Virus record (IMG/VR): IMGVR_UViG_3300007760_000065
Span: 1 to 30,129 of that record
Length of the DNA stretch: 30,129 bases
Direction: 5' to 3' (one strand)
DNA from: a virus
Shown: positions 20,002 through 29,187 of the stretch, in pieces
Layout of the letters: each line of letters opens with the position of its first letter
Numbering within the stretch: the stretch's first letter is position 1
Translations under genes and position numbers: made by a program
The notes under the pieces: generated by a model
Seen by the model: only the letters and a program-made list of their open reading frames with translations
The model's database searches: none
Told to the model about the DNA's origin: nothing

Positions 20002-22281
20002 ATGTTTCCCACCGCCCCACCGCCACCGGCGAAGGCCGTAGCTGCGCCACCGCGAGCGCGGCCCACCGTGCGCGCGAAGGATAGCGCCCGCAAACGGGCG
20101 GCCGCGGCCACCGCCCGCCTGGTGATTGTCCCACCGTGCGAGCACCGCCGGCGGCGCGATATGCTCGAGCAGAACCTAGCCCGCTGGCTACGCTGGTACT
20201 TTCACCACATTTTTACCGACGCCTTCACAGAGCAGCAGCTGGCCATGATCGAAGCGCTACGCGCGGCCGTGGTTCACGGCGGCGACCAGGCGATAGCCGC
20301 CAGCCGCGGCGAAGGTAAAACGACCCTATGCGAGTGCGTGCTAGCGTGGTCCCTTCTGACCGGCCAATCTCGGTTTGCTGTATTGTTCAGCGCCACCGGC
20401 GGCGATGCAGAGAACAGCCTAGCGACGTGGAAAGCACTTTTCATAGACGACGAATCAAAACGGCTGCAGGCCGACTATCCCGAAGTATGCACCCCGGTTG
20501 CGGCCCTAGAGAACACCCCGAACCGTGCGCACTACCAGCTCATAAGCGGCAACCGCCACGACACCGGCGAACCCTACGGCCCCGTTTCTAGCAAATTCCA
20601 GTGGTGCGGACGCCGCGTACAGCTGCCCAAAGTCCCCGGCGCACCTGGTAGCCGCGGCATATTCGCCACCCGCGGGCTAGACGCCGCAGTCCGCGGCCTA
20701 AAGGTAGGCAACCAGCGGCCAGACGTGGCCGTAATTGACGACCCCGACACCGACGAGACCGTAAACAGTAGCGACCAGGCCGCCAAACTGGTGCGAAAGA
20801 TAGAACGCAATATTGCGGGCCTGGCCGGCCAAAAACGGCCGATGGCTCGAGTGATGCTAACGACGATTCAGCGCACCGAGTGTGTCAGCGCCTGGTATAC
20901 AGACCCGGCCCAAAAGCCCACATGGAAAGGCCAACGCCACCGTTTCATGGTGAAACCGCCGGCAAACCTCGAGCTATGGGAAGAATACCAGGCTATGCGA
21001 CTGCAGGCCCTTGAACAATTCGCCAGCGGCCAGGGCGACGACGAACACGCCCGCGGCGCCCATCAATTCTACATCGATAACCGCGCCGAGATGGACCGCG
21101 GCCACGAAGTGGCGAACCCCAACCGATACGACCAGAGCACCCTACCGGATGGCAGCCAGGCCGAGCTATCCGCAGTGCAGGCCTACTATAACCTGGTGGC
21201 CCGGCTTGGCGCAGAAGCAGTGGCTACCGAATACGACAACAGCCCGCCCGAAGAGGCCGCCGCATTAGACACCGGCCTAACCGCCTACCGAGTACAGCAC
21301 CAGGTAAGCGGCTACCCGCGCAAGAGGATACCGCCAGGCGTGGTATGCCTAACCGCTGGTATTGACGTGCGCAAAATAGCGCTGCACTGGACCGTCCGCG
21401 CGTGGGAGATAAACGGCACCGGGTACACGATAGACTACGGCATCCAAGAAGTGCACGGCACCGTGGTGGGCAGCGACGAAGGCCTAGACCTGGCCATCCG
21501 GCGCACGATCTTAGAACGCATGGAAGACTGGCAGGACAGCCCCTACGTGAGAGAGGGCGGCGAGCAGCTGCCGATAAAATTAGCGCTGGTAGACGCCGGC
21601 TGGCGTACCGAGGCCGTCTACCTGGCCACCGAAGAGTGGGGCCACGGCCTAATGCCCGCCATGGGATTCGGGCGCAGTGGCGGCTGCGCTAAACCGAACT
21701 TTTCAGACGGCCAAGGCCAAACCGCGACTCGCAGAAGTGGCGACGGTTGGTTTATGTCCCACCGACCCACCGCGGGCCAGGGCGTCTGGCTAGTCGGCAT
21801 GGACGCAGACCGCTGGAAAGCATGGGAACATGACCGCTGGCTAACCGACCCCGGCCAAGTTGGCGCCATGCACAACCACGGCGCACCGACCGACCCCAAG
21901 AACCGAGATCACCGAAAGCGGCACTTTGCCTATTCCAAACATATTACCGCCGAGGCCGAGGTAGAAGAAATTGTAGACGGCCGGCTAAAGCGGTACTGGA
22001 TGACCAAATCAGACAACAACCACTACCTAGACGCCAGCTATATGGCGAACGTGGCCGCTAATATCTGTGGCGTTAAACTACTGCGCAACGTAAAACAGAC
22101 GGCGGCGAAACAGCCGACAGCTGCGACGGCCCCGGCAGCTGCGGCGAAAACAAAACCACCACCCAAACCTGCAGCCCCGCCGGCGCAGACGCTAGAACCA
22201 CCACCCGCAAAGCGCACGCCGACCAGGCGGCCCCGCGGTGGCGGCCGACCTGGTGGCAACATGGGGCGCAACCGCTGGTAA
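20002..22281 (+). CDS. terL: Terminase large subunit, GpA-like
   Basis: The 759-residue protein has a Walker A loop ASRGEGKTT (100-108), a Walker B strand DVAVIDDPD (241-249), and C-terminal acidic residues TAGIDVRK, LALVDAGW and NHYLDASYMANVAA that fit the RNase H-like nuclease of GpA-type terminases. It packages DNA into the prohead and cuts it. Residues 1-50 are a basic, Pro-rich extension, and the last 75 residues are an Ala/Pro/Lys tail ending in a Gly/Arg stretch; both are longer than in lambda GpA (641). The ATG overlaps the TAAT after the small-subunit stop. This is the best structural anchor of the window. Confidence 0.93.
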   Translation: MFPTAPPPPAKAVAAPPRARPTVRAKDSARKRAAAATARLVIVPPCEHRRRRDMLEQNLARWLRWYFHHIFTDAFTEQQLAMIEALRAAVVHGGDQAIAASRGEGKTTLCECVLAWSLLTGQSRFAVLFSATGGDAENSLATWKALFIDDESKRLQADYPEVCTPVAALENTPNRAHYQLISGNRHDTGEPYGPVSSKFQWCGRRVQLPKVPGAPGSRGIFATRGLDAAVRGLKVGNQRPDVAVIDDPDTDETVNSSDQAAKLVRKIERNIAGLAGQKRPMARVMLTTIQRTECVSAWYTDPAQKPTWKGQRHRFMVKPPANLELWEEYQAMRLQALEQFASGQGDDEHARGAHQFYIDNRAEMDRGHEVANPNRYDQSTLPDGSQAELSAVQAYYNLVARLGAEAVATEYDNSPPEEAAALDTGLTAYRVQHQVSGYPRKRIPPGVVCLTAGIDVRKIALHWTVRAWEINGTGYTIDYGIQEVHGTVVGSDEGLDLAIRRTILERMEDWQDSPYVREGGEQLPIKLALVDAGWRTEAVYLATEEWGHGLMPAMGFGRSGGCAKPNFSDGQGQTATRRSGDGWFMSHRPTAGQGVWLVGMDADRWKAWEHDRWLTDPGQVGAMHNHGAPTDPKNRDHRKRHFAYSKHITAEAEVEEIVDGRLKRYWMTKSDNNHYLDASYMANVAANICGVKLLRNVKQTAAKQPTAATAPAAAAKTKPPPKPAAPPAQTLEPPPAKRTPTRRPRGGGRPGGNMGRNRW

Positions 22282-22293
22282 GGAATTACGACT

Positions 22294-22620
22294 ATGGCCA
22301 AACGAAAACGAGCACCGAGCAAGGTAACGATAGCCGCACCGATGGACACCACCGCAGACGCGGCGCCATTCCGAACGCACCTAGACCTACACCTAACGCG
22401 AGAACAGGGCACGGCCCTGCGACAGCTGGCGGCCGGCCTGGACGACGCAAAGGCGTGCAGCAACTGCGGCCCGAATTGCAGGCGTGGCCCGCGGCGAGTG
22501 ACCAACCCGCAGGGCGCAGTGCGATGGCTACTAGAAGAACTAGCCCGCCAGGTAGCCGCCAAGCGGCCGGCCAAGGCCAAACCGAAACCGCCGGCAGAGC
22601 AACCGGCCGCCAGCCAGTAA
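22294..22620 (+). CDS. Small hypothetical protein with CxxC site
   Basis: The 108-residue product has a basic N-terminus (MAKRKRAPSK), a helix LHLTREQGTALRQLAAGLDDAKACSNCGPNCRRG with a CxxCxxxC cluster, and a Lys/Ala/Pro tail. AAGGA lies about 8 nt before the ATG. It sits between terminase and the gpW-like gene. Its TAA is part of the second 29-bp element. No family recognised; DNA binding is a guess from composition. Confidence 0.6.
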   Translation: MAKRKRAPSKVTIAAPMDTTADAAPFRTHLDLHLTREQGTALRQLAAGLDDAKACSNCGPNCRRGPRRVTNPQGAVRWLLEELARQVAAKRPAKAKPKPPAEQPAASQ

Positions 22621-22667
22621 AAACCCGTAGCGCCCGATTTTACCGCCGACCGCGGGCCCGCTATTAT
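22617..22667 (+). promoter_or_regulatory. Duplicated 29-bp element plus -10 box (copy 2)
   Basis: Bases 22617-22645 repeat 15250-15278 exactly, again starting at the upstream stop codon. TTTACC (22639-22644), a 17-bp spacer and TATTAT (22662-22667) form a promoter-like pair. The next ATG is at 22675, seven bases after the box, so the transcript may start at or near the start codon. Confidence 0.7.
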
Positions 22668-22674
22668 TCGGACC

Positions 22675-22989
22675 ATGGCCGACGACCTAACCACCCTAGC
22701 GGGTATCGAAACCGTTTTAGCCGCCACTAGCGACTACGACACCGACCACGACACCGCGAAGGCCGAGCGATACATAGCCGCTATCCGCCGGCGGTTGCAC
22801 TACGCAGCCAGCAGTGGCCGAGACGGCGAGACCGTGGCATTTAATGTGCAAGTGCTGCAAGGCGAGCTACGCGCCGCGCAGGCCTGGCTGGCGGCGAACC
22901 GGACCCGCACCGAGGCCCAACGTAAAGCTAACCCGAACGTAACGCACGCCGACTTCTCGACATTCCGCGGCTATACGGGAAACAGTTAA
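22675..22989 (+). CDS. Head-tail joining protein candidate (gpW-like position)
   Basis: The 104-residue product is helical: YIAAIRRRLHYAASSG, then DGETVAFNVQVLQGELRAAQAWLAANR. Lambda places the small head-tail joining protein W between terminase and portal, and a central GxxVxF strand followed by a helix with an aliphatic/Arg pattern is compatible with that fold. No ribosome site precedes the ATG; translation may be leaderless from the promoter-like box seven bases upstream. Assignment depends on position. Confidence 0.6.
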   Translation: MADDLTTLAGIETVLAATSDYDTDHDTAKAERYIAAIRRRLHYAASSGRDGETVAFNVQVLQGELRAAQAWLAANRTRTEAQRKANPNVTHADFSTFRGYTGNS

Positions 22990-22995
22990 CCCGAT

Positions 22996-24768
22996 ATGAG
23001 CACCACGAACGGAAACGGCCACAAACCGCCGACCACCGGCCGGCCTATCCTGCCCGCCAATGGCCGGCAGCCCGCGAAGACTGCACCCGCGGCACAGGGC
23101 CAGCATGAGACGCTAAACCGACTGCTTGAACTGGACCGCGAACACTACGCCAAGCGGGCCGCCGCGCCGCAAGACCCGCAAAGCAGCTATCTAGCTGGCG
23201 AGTCAAACCGGATGAACCCCACGCCGGCCGGTATCGACCCGCTAGGCAGTGATGCAGACTACCACTACGGAACGGCCCGCAATTATTACCTAATGATGGA
23301 GCGAGCCAGGGCGGCCGTGCGGAACCACCCCCTGGTGGAGCAGGCCGTAAACCGGCTAATCGCTAACCTACGCTTGACGCAGATTCGGCTAGACCCGGCC
23401 ACCGGCGACAAACCGCTAGACCGGCTACTAAAGGAAAAATGGCTCCACTGGACCGGCGACAAGCGGCTATGCGATTGGGAGATGGCCCGCGACTTTAATT
23501 CTATCGTTTCGCAGTCGTTTTTTAACGAAGTGGTGGACGGCGATATTTTGCACATACCGCTGGCCATGGGCGCCCTGCAAACTTGGGAAGCGCACCACAT
23601 ACGCAGCCCCTACCTGCACCAGTCCACCGGCCAATCGCAGAACGGAATTATGCACGGCGCGGAAGTGCGAAACGGCCGCACGGTAGGCTGGCACGTCACC
23701 CCGGCCAGTTTGAGCTACCTAAACCGCGTGACACGACAGGCCGGCACCCACTTCTATAAACAATACGACCCGGCCGGCAACCAGTTAGCCTTTTATGCCG
23801 GATTCACGCACCGATTTAGCCAGCGCCGCGGAATCAGCCGGCTATCACCGCCGCGCGACGCAATGAACGGTTTTGACGATCTAAACTACGCGCACATCAA
23901 AAGCGCACTGCGCCGTAGCCTCATTAGCTACCTAATGACCAGCACCGGCCCGCCTGGCCCGCCCGTTATGGATGGCGAAGAACTGCCCCAGGCCGGCGAC
24001 CGCTTTGCCGAAGAGATGGGCCTAGGCCTGGAATCGGTTATCGTGGAGCAGCAAGGCGAGCCAGCGCAAGTATTCAAGACGCCCCGCGGTTGGGACTTGC
24101 AAGGCTGGAATGCCAACATGCCCGGTAGCGGCTACTTCGAGCAGTCCGCCCTACTGCTAACCATGCTGGCCGTTAATTTAGACCTGCCCCTATCATTCTT
24201 GCTACTAGACGGCAGCCTAACGAACTTTCACGGCGGCCGGATGACCTTTGACCAGGTGAAATTGCGGCTAGAAGAATTGCAGCGACACGTTATTGCTACC
24301 CGCCACCGGCCCACGTACCGCTGGAAGCTACGACAGTGGACAACACAAGGCCACCACGAATACGACCCAAGACTAGCCGCCGCAGTAGACGCTGGCCGAG
24401 ACCTAGACCGCGTGCAGTTTAGGCCCAAAGGATGGCCCTACGTTAAGCCGATGGAGGACGCCGCGGCCGAGAACCTAGCCGAGAATAGGCAGCTACGCAG
24501 CCGGCGGGAGATCCTAGCCACCCGCGGCCAAGACATCGAAGAGGTAGACGACGAAATTCTAGCCGACCGCGGCGAGTATTTTGCCAAGAGTCTAGAGGCC
24601 GCCCGCGGAATAGTCGCGGCAAACGGCGACCTAGAACTAGACGTGGCAAAGGTAGCGGCCGAGTTACGCTATGGCGGTGGAAGCGCCACTGGCGTGCAGC
24701 TCACGATGGCCGCCGGCGACCCACCACCACCCAACAACAGCAATAACGGAGGGCCGCAAAGTGCCTAG
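22996..24768 (+). CDS. Portal protein, lambda B-like
   Basis: The 590-residue protein shows the lambda-type portal pattern: NYYLMMERARAAVRNHPLVEQAVNRL, HHIRSPYL, LAFYAGFTHRFSQRRGISRLSPPRDAM, then LDLPLSFLLLDGSLTNFHGGRMTFDQVKLRLEELQ. The last segment is diagnostic of Phage_portal_2. It forms the dodecameric channel at one head vertex. The N-terminal 60 residues are disordered-looking (Pro/Asn/Gly). The C-terminus ends DPPPPNNSNNGG, and the next gene starts inside it at a GTG with GGAGG eight bases before. Context (terminase, W-like, protease) matches lambda. Confidence 0.9.
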   Translation: MSTTNGNGHKPPTTGRPILPANGRQPAKTAPAAQGQHETLNRLLELDREHYAKRAAAPQDPQSSYLAGESNRMNPTPAGIDPLGSDADYHYGTARNYYLMMERARAAVRNHPLVEQAVNRLIANLRLTQIRLDPATGDKPLDRLLKEKWLHWTGDKRLCDWEMARDFNSIVSQSFFNEVVDGDILHIPLAMGALQTWEAHHIRSPYLHQSTGQSQNGIMHGAEVRNGRTVGWHVTPASLSYLNRVTRQAGTHFYKQYDPAGNQLAFYAGFTHRFSQRRGISRLSPPRDAMNGFDDLNYAHIKSALRRSLISYLMTSTGPPGPPVMDGEELPQAGDRFAEEMGLGLESVIVEQQGEPAQVFKTPRGWDLQGWNANMPGSGYFEQSALLLTMLAVNLDLPLSFLLLDGSLTNFHGGRMTFDQVKLRLEELQRHVIATRHRPTYRWKLRQWTTQGHHEYDPRLAAAVDAGRDLDRVQFRPKGWPYVKPMEDAAAENLAENRQLRSRREILATRGQDIEEVDDEILADRGEYFAKSLEAARGIVAANGDLELDVAKVAAELRYGGGSATGVQLTMAAGDPPPPNNSNNGGPQSA

Positions 24769-26290
24769 CAACCTGCAGCAGCTCGAGACGTTCAGCACGC
24801 TAGAACCGGCTAGCATTATGCCACAGGCTATCGGCGCACGAGTACCGAACCTGGCCGACTATTTTGGCGTTTGGGCAGTCTATCCGCAGGTATTTACGCC
24901 GATGGTTGAGCGTATAAATAGCCTGGACTTGCGAGCGCATACCAGCGACCCTCGCAACGAAGCGGTGGCCGTTTCGAGGAACGCCCGCCGCGCGTTTGAT
25001 ATGACCGCAGACGGCGTGGCCCTAATTCCGATCAGCGGGCCGACGATGAAGGCAGTCGGCAGCGCCCAGGCCGGCACTAGCACCGTGCGAGTGCGCCAGC
25101 AATTGGCAGCTGCCAGGAAAGACCCGACAGTCCGCGCGGCTATGCTAATCATGGACACGCCAGGGGGAACGGCCAAGGGTAACAGCGACCTGGCCAACGA
25201 GGTAGCCAGGTTTGCCCTGGCGAAACCTGTCCACGCCTTTGCCGAGGACATGGTAGCCAGCGCTGGCGTATCTGTAGCCAGCCAGGCCGGCCGGATCACG
25301 GCGAACTGCAGCAGCTGCCTATATGGCGCCATGGGCACTTTTGCGGTAGTGGTGGATTCTAGCGAGCGGGCGGCCCAGCTAGGCGTGGAAGTGCACGTAG
25401 TGAAGGCCGGCGAATTCAAAGGCATGGGAACACCCGGCACACCCGTAACCAAGGCCCAGCTAGACGAAATGCAACGCATAGTTGAAAGCCTCAACGAGAG
25501 CTACCTAAACCTGGTGGCCCGCGGCCGCGGGATGACCCCGGCCGCCGCGGCAAAGTTAGCAGACGGCCGCATCCACCCGGCGAGCGAAGCGCAGGCCCTA
25601 GGCCTAATTGACGAGATCGGAACTTTCGACGCAGCCTATCAGACGTTATTGGCTGCAATTGACAGACCAGGCGCGCGGCCTGCCACGTCTCAGGTATTCT
25701 TTAACGCCGAAGACGACGAAGACGACGAAGGCGCGGACAGTCCGCCCGACGAAGACGACGCCGAAGAGGCCGACAAGAGACCGACCGACGAGGACGACGC
25801 AGCCGACGACAAAGAAAGCGAAAAGAACATGGCAGCCGCAACCCTACAAGAATTGCGAGACAACTTCCCGAGTAGCACGGCCGATTGGCGAGAGGAGCAG
25901 CAAGTAGCCGGCAACGACCTGCAGACGGCGGCAATTCAATTCGCCAACCTGCAGGCCGACGAAAACGCGAAATTGCGGGCCGCGGCCGAACAGCCGGAAG
26001 ACACGCCCGCACCGCCCGCCAGCCCGCTGGCTATTGGCCACCCACCGCTAACCACGGCCAGCGCCGCTGCGGCGGACCAGGGCCAAAGCGGTAACGCAGT
26101 GGAGGACTTCAACCAGGCCGTAACGGCTATTTGCGGAGCGAACCCCAACCGCGAACGACGAACGCAGGCTATCCGCACGGTGGCGGCCCGCCAGCCGAAC
26201 TTGCACGCAGCCTATCTACTGGCCACGAACCCCGGCCGCAAACGCCAGCGCCAGATTATCGAAAAACTCGAGGAACAGCCGGCCAGCTAA
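24761..26290 (+). CDS. S49 prohead protease with C-terminal scaffold region (lambda C-like)
   Basis: The GTG at 24761 has GGAGG eight bases upstream and is chosen over an in-frame ATG at 24671 inside the portal gene. The 509-residue protein has an S49/SppA core: LIMDTPGGTAKG (129-140), the nucleophile S167 in EDMVASAGVSVAS, and the lysine K220 in GEFKGMGTPGTP, 53 residues later as in SppA. An Asp/Glu-rich linker (about 312-352) follows. The C-terminal 150 residues are helical, Ala/Glu/Gln-rich and end RQRQIIEKLEEQ, as expected of a scaffold. Lambda gpC carries its scaffold Nu3 the same way. Confidence 0.88.
   Translation: MPSNLQQLETFSTLEPASIMPQAIGARVPNLADYFGVWAVYPQVFTPMVERINSLDLRAHTSDPRNEAVAVSRNARRAFDMTADGVALIPISGPTMKAVGSAQAGTSTVRVRQQLAAARKDPTVRAAMLIMDTPGGTAKGNSDLANEVARFALAKPVHAFAEDMVASAGVSVASQAGRITANCSSCLYGAMGTFAVVVDSSERAAQLGVEVHVVKAGEFKGMGTPGTPVTKAQLDEMQRIVESLNESYLNLVARGRGMTPAAAAKLADGRIHPASEAQALGLIDEIGTFDAAYQTLLAAIDRPGARPATSQVFFNAEDDEDDEGADSPPDEDDAEEADKRPTDEDDAADDKESEKNMAAATLQELRDNFPSSTADWREEQQVAGNDLQTAAIQFANLQADENAKLRAAAEQPEDTPAPPASPLAIGHPPLTTASAAAADQGQSGNAVEDFNQAVTAICGANPNRERRTQAIRTVAARQPNLHAAYLLATNPGRKRQRQIIEKLEEQPAS
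25829..26290 (+). CDS. Possible nested scaffold protein from internal start
   Basis: An in-frame ATG (residue 357 of the protease) begins MAAATLQELRDNFPSSTADW right after the acidic linker and would give a 153-residue scaffold alone. This mirrors lambda Nu3 inside gene C. The upstream GAAAGCGAAAAGAAC is purine-rich but has no strong GGAGG, so expression is uncertain. Confidence 0.4.
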   Translation: MAAATLQELRDNFPSSTADWREEQQVAGNDLQTAAIQFANLQADENAKLRAAAEQPEDTPAPPASPLAIGHPPLTTASAAAADQGQSGNAVEDFNQAVTAICGANPNRERRTQAIRTVAARQPNLHAAYLLATNPGRKRQRQIIEKLEEQPAS

Positions 26291-26355
26291 CCTGGCCCTG
26301 GCCCGCCCGACCCCAACCGACCTAACCAACCGAACCAAACCGAGGACTTGGAACT

Positions 26356-27159
26356 ATGACCGCTAAAGTATATGGCGACGTTCGCAGCTTTCCGAATAAC
26401 GCCGCGCTAGGCCGCGGAATTCGCGTGCACCTGTCCAGTAGCAACCTGGCCGCGGCCGGTATTACTGACGACGAAATCGGAGTCATGGAGGAACTAAGCC
26501 TGGCCGGCGATACAAAAGGCGCCGTCCGATTGACTAACGCAGCGGGATCAGTACGAGCGGTGGCCGCCGGCGCTATTACGCAGTACGCAGAAGTCTACGC
26601 AGCTGCCAGCGGCAAAGTTTCCGCGACGGTCAGCGGCCCACGTTGGGGAATTGCCCTAGAAGCGGCCAGCGGCGACGGTAGCGAAATCGAAGTCTTGCGG
26701 CTGCCAGCCAGCAGCGCCGCGGGCGGCGCTATCGTGGCCGAAGAGGTGACGTTCACCGAGGACGGCGACACAACCTACACCGGCAGCGTAAACGTCCCCG
26801 CAGGCGCTACCTTGCTGGACGTTATCGTCCACGCAGTGGCATTGTGGGACGACGGCACCAGCGCTTTACTGGACGTTGGAGACGCCACCGACCCGAATGG
26901 CATCTACACAGCCGTTAATCTCAAGGCCACCGACTTGCTGGCCGGCGAGTCTATCAGTTTCGGATTGACCGGCGGAAAAGAAGGTGCAGACCTGGACGGC
27001 GGCGAAACAGCCGGCGACCACACCCGCCGGCGTTATTTGGCCACCGCGCGAGTTATCAGCGGCGTGGTGACCACCGGCGGCCAAGACGGCACCGCCGGCC
27101 GTACCCGTATGACCGTGGTTTATGCTTTGCCTAACAGCACGGCCGCCACCGGCGCCTAA
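26356..27159 (+). CDS. Head decoration / stabilisation protein
   Basis: The 267-residue protein has an N-terminal segment (about 55-120) with GAVRLTNAAGSVRAVAAGAITQYAEVYAAASGKVS and WGIALEAASGDGSEIEVLRLP, the beta-barrel pattern of DUF2190-type decoration proteins. A second beta-rich region (about 125-265) follows, with GSVNVPAGATLLDVIVHAVALWDDGT. The second part is an extra domain relative to the usual length of about 110 residues. Located between protease/scaffold and major capsid, as lambda D. The leader upstream is G-poor with AACC/CCAAC repeats ending in GAGG. Confidence 0.75.
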   Translation: MTAKVYGDVRSFPNNAALGRGIRVHLSSSNLAAAGITDDEIGVMEELSLAGDTKGAVRLTNAAGSVRAVAAGAITQYAEVYAAASGKVSATVSGPRWGIALEAASGDGSEIEVLRLPASSAAGGAIVAEEVTFTEDGDTTYTGSVNVPAGATLLDVIVHAVALWDDGTSALLDVGDATDPNGIYTAVNLKATDLLAGESISFGLTGGKEGADLDGGETAGDHTRRRYLATARVISGVVTTGGQDGTAGRTRMTVVYALPNSTAATGA

Positions 27160-27223
27160 CACGGACCAAGACCCGACCTAAACCGAACAACCAGCAAACT
27201 ACAACATGTGAGGACGTAAAACC

Positions 27224-28258
27224 ATGGCCGCACCTAGCACAGCCATTACCCGGCTAGACTTGTCGTTTTCGTATGGCGAATTCAACCTAGCGGCGAACGC
27301 CGGTAAGTTTATCGGCCTGCAGATGCTACCCCCGTTGGGAGTGGCGAAAGAGGCCAGCGACTTTGCCAAGGTCGAACTTGAAAGCCTGCTGACGAAGACG
27401 GAAGACACCGAACGCGCGCCCAAGGCCGAATATGGCCGAGATAGTTGGGACTGGACGACCGACAGCTATGCCTGCAAAGAGCACGGCGTAGAGGAAGTGG
27501 TAGACGATGCAACGGTTGAACGCTATGGCGACGTGGTGCGGGCCGAGTTTATCGCAACCAACCGAGCTATCAACCGAGTTTTGCAGCGGCTCGAATTCGA
27601 CATTGCAGCGGCTTGCGAGACGGCCGGCAACAATGGCGCCAGCACGGCGGCCACCACCGCCTGGACGACCGCGGCCACCGCAGACCCCGTGGCCGACATC
27701 GACGCCGCGCATGACCGACTGGAAGCAGCTTGCGGCGAGAACGCCAACACGCTGCAGGTTACCCGCAAGGCCTTCCGCGCGATGATCCGAACCGACCGGC
27801 TGGAAGCCTTGCTAAAGTACGACGCCAGCGAGTTACTGGTAGCGTTAAACAACGGCCAGAATCAGAATATGGTCAGCGAGATCATGAGCGGGCTCAAAGA
27901 CCTGCTGCAAGTTGACCGAATTCTGGTGGCCCGCGGATTCAAGAACACCGCAGACCGCGGCCAGACCGGCAGCCTATCCCGAGTATGGGACGACACCAAG
28001 GCGCATCTTTGCGTGGTGCAGAATGATGGGCTCGAGGGCGACCTAGAAAACCCATCGCCGCAATGGGGCCGCACTGTTTTCTCAACCCAGAACGGCGAGC
28101 AGCTGCCTGGCGTAAATGATGGCGGTTTGGCGTCTCTCATCATGGACGAGTACCGAGACGAACCCGTTCGCGGCAGCGTATTGCGACCACGCAACAAGCG
28201 GGCCGTCAAAATTCTGCACGCGAATTGCAGCCAGCAACTTACAGGCGTGACCGCCTAA
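27224..28258 (+). CDS. Major capsid protein
   Basis: The 344-residue protein begins MAAPSTAITRLDLSFSYGEFNLAANAGKFIGLQMLPPLGV and ends ASLIMDEYRDEPVRGSVLRPRNKRAVKILHANCSQQLTG, with HGVEEVVDDATVERYG and WDDTKAHLCVV between. This arrangement is that of an HK97-fold major capsid family found between decoration and neck genes; the family resembles lambda E-like proteins only in fold. It directly follows the decoration gene, with an A/C-rich leader ending GAGG. Very likely the most abundant virion protein. Confidence 0.88.
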   Translation: MAAPSTAITRLDLSFSYGEFNLAANAGKFIGLQMLPPLGVAKEASDFAKVELESLLTKTEDTERAPKAEYGRDSWDWTTDSYACKEHGVEEVVDDATVERYGDVVRAEFIATNRAINRVLQRLEFDIAAACETAGNNGASTAATTAWTTAATADPVADIDAAHDRLEAACGENANTLQVTRKAFRAMIRTDRLEALLKYDASELLVALNNGQNQNMVSEIMSGLKDLLQVDRILVARGFKNTADRGQTGSLSRVWDDTKAHLCVVQNDGLEGDLENPSPQWGRTVFSTQNGEQLPGVNDGGLASLIMDEYRDEPVRGSVLRPRNKRAVKILHANCSQQLTGVTA

Positions 28259-28317
28259 CGCAGGCAATGGACCTGGCCCACCCATAAACCCGCGGGCCGC
28301 TATTTACTGGTGACCCA

Positions 28318-28704
28318 ATGCCTAGCGAATTCGATCAGCAATTCAGCGTAAGCGCCGCGCCGATACTGTCTAAACAGTTTGGCGTGCGCGTGCAGCTGAA
28401 ACGCACCGGCAGCGCGGCCAGCGCCACCTTTACCTGCCCGTTCTCGCGCATTATTGACGAGGTAAACCTAGACGAGGACGCCCTAGGGACCGCGATAGAG
28501 CGGCGCACGTGGAACCCCTTAAAGGCGGACCTGGTTATCTCGGTTGCAGTGGAACCCCGCGCCGGCGATATTTTGCAGCTAGTGGACTCGAGCGATACGC
28601 TAACCGGCGAGCAGCACGAAATTACACCGAACGGCAGCGACCGCGCCGTGGAAGAACACCCCGGCGGCGATAGCTACATCATACGCACTAAGCGGATTGC
28701 CTAG
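28318..28704 (+). CDS. Head-tail connector candidate
   Basis: The 128-residue product, FDQQFSVSAAPILSKQFGVRVQLKRTGSAASATFTCPFSR..., is beta-rich and lies directly after the major capsid gene, the position of lambda FII-type connectors. The N-terminal pattern of a PxLxxxFG helix followed by strands is compatible with that role. The following gene starts three bases after its stop. Confidence 0.6.
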   Translation: MPSEFDQQFSVSAAPILSKQFGVRVQLKRTGSAASATFTCPFSRIIDEVNLDEDALGTAIERRTWNPLKADLVISVAVEPRAGDILQLVDSSDTLTGEQHEITPNGSDRAVEEHPGGDSYIIRTKRIA

Positions 28705-28707
28705 CCC

Positions 28708-29187
28708 ATGGCCCGAGAAGCAATACAGGCCAAACTAGCCGACGCGATAGCCGCCGCGGTAAACGCCAGCGGCCTAGTGGCGGTGACCGCGGCCGCCAGT
28801 TGGGCCGACTGGGACGAGAAGCTACAAGACCTAGACACGCTAAATATTGACGTGGTGCCGAGTGAAGTGACGAGCGAGCTAAATGACCGCGGCGAGCTAG
28901 TCTATACGTTGGGCACCGATATAGGAATTCGCCAGCGGTTTGGCCAGGCGAACCAAGACAGCGGAACCGGCCGAATAGCGAGAGCATCACTAGACGCACT
29001 CTCATTACTAACCGAGCAGATTCACGAACTATTCGCAGCCGACAGGCCGACCACGCAAACGCAGGCCGTATGGCTCGAGGTAGAGTATAAAGCGCCCTTT
29101 ATTCGCAAACACTTGCGAGAATTCCGGCAGTGGACAAGCATTATAAAGACCACCCACGACTGGACAAAACCGATAGGGGCCGAATAG
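28708..29187 (+). CDS. Tail-completion / minor tail protein candidate
   Basis: The 159-residue product begins MAREAIQAKLADAIAAAVNA and contains LNIDVVPSEVTSELNDRGELVYTLGTDIGIRQRFG and LLTEQIHELFAADRP. The mixed alpha/beta pattern and position between connector and HK97 gp10-like genes fit a neck or tail-terminator protein. Its stop shares a G with the next GTG start. Function by position. Confidence 0.6.
   Translation: MAREAIQAKLADAIAAAVNASGLVAVTAAASWADWDEKLQDLDTLNIDVVPSEVTSELNDRGELVYTLGTDIGIRQRFGQANQDSGTGRIARASLDALSLLTEQIHELFAADRPTTQTQAVWLEVEYKAPFIRKHLREFRQWTSIIKTTHDWTKPIGAE

Noticed and set aside
22038-22727. 229-codon minus-strand frame crossing terminase and the next genes
   Set aside because: It is Ala/Gly/Val-rich antisense over three well-supported plus-strand genes and an intergenic promoter.
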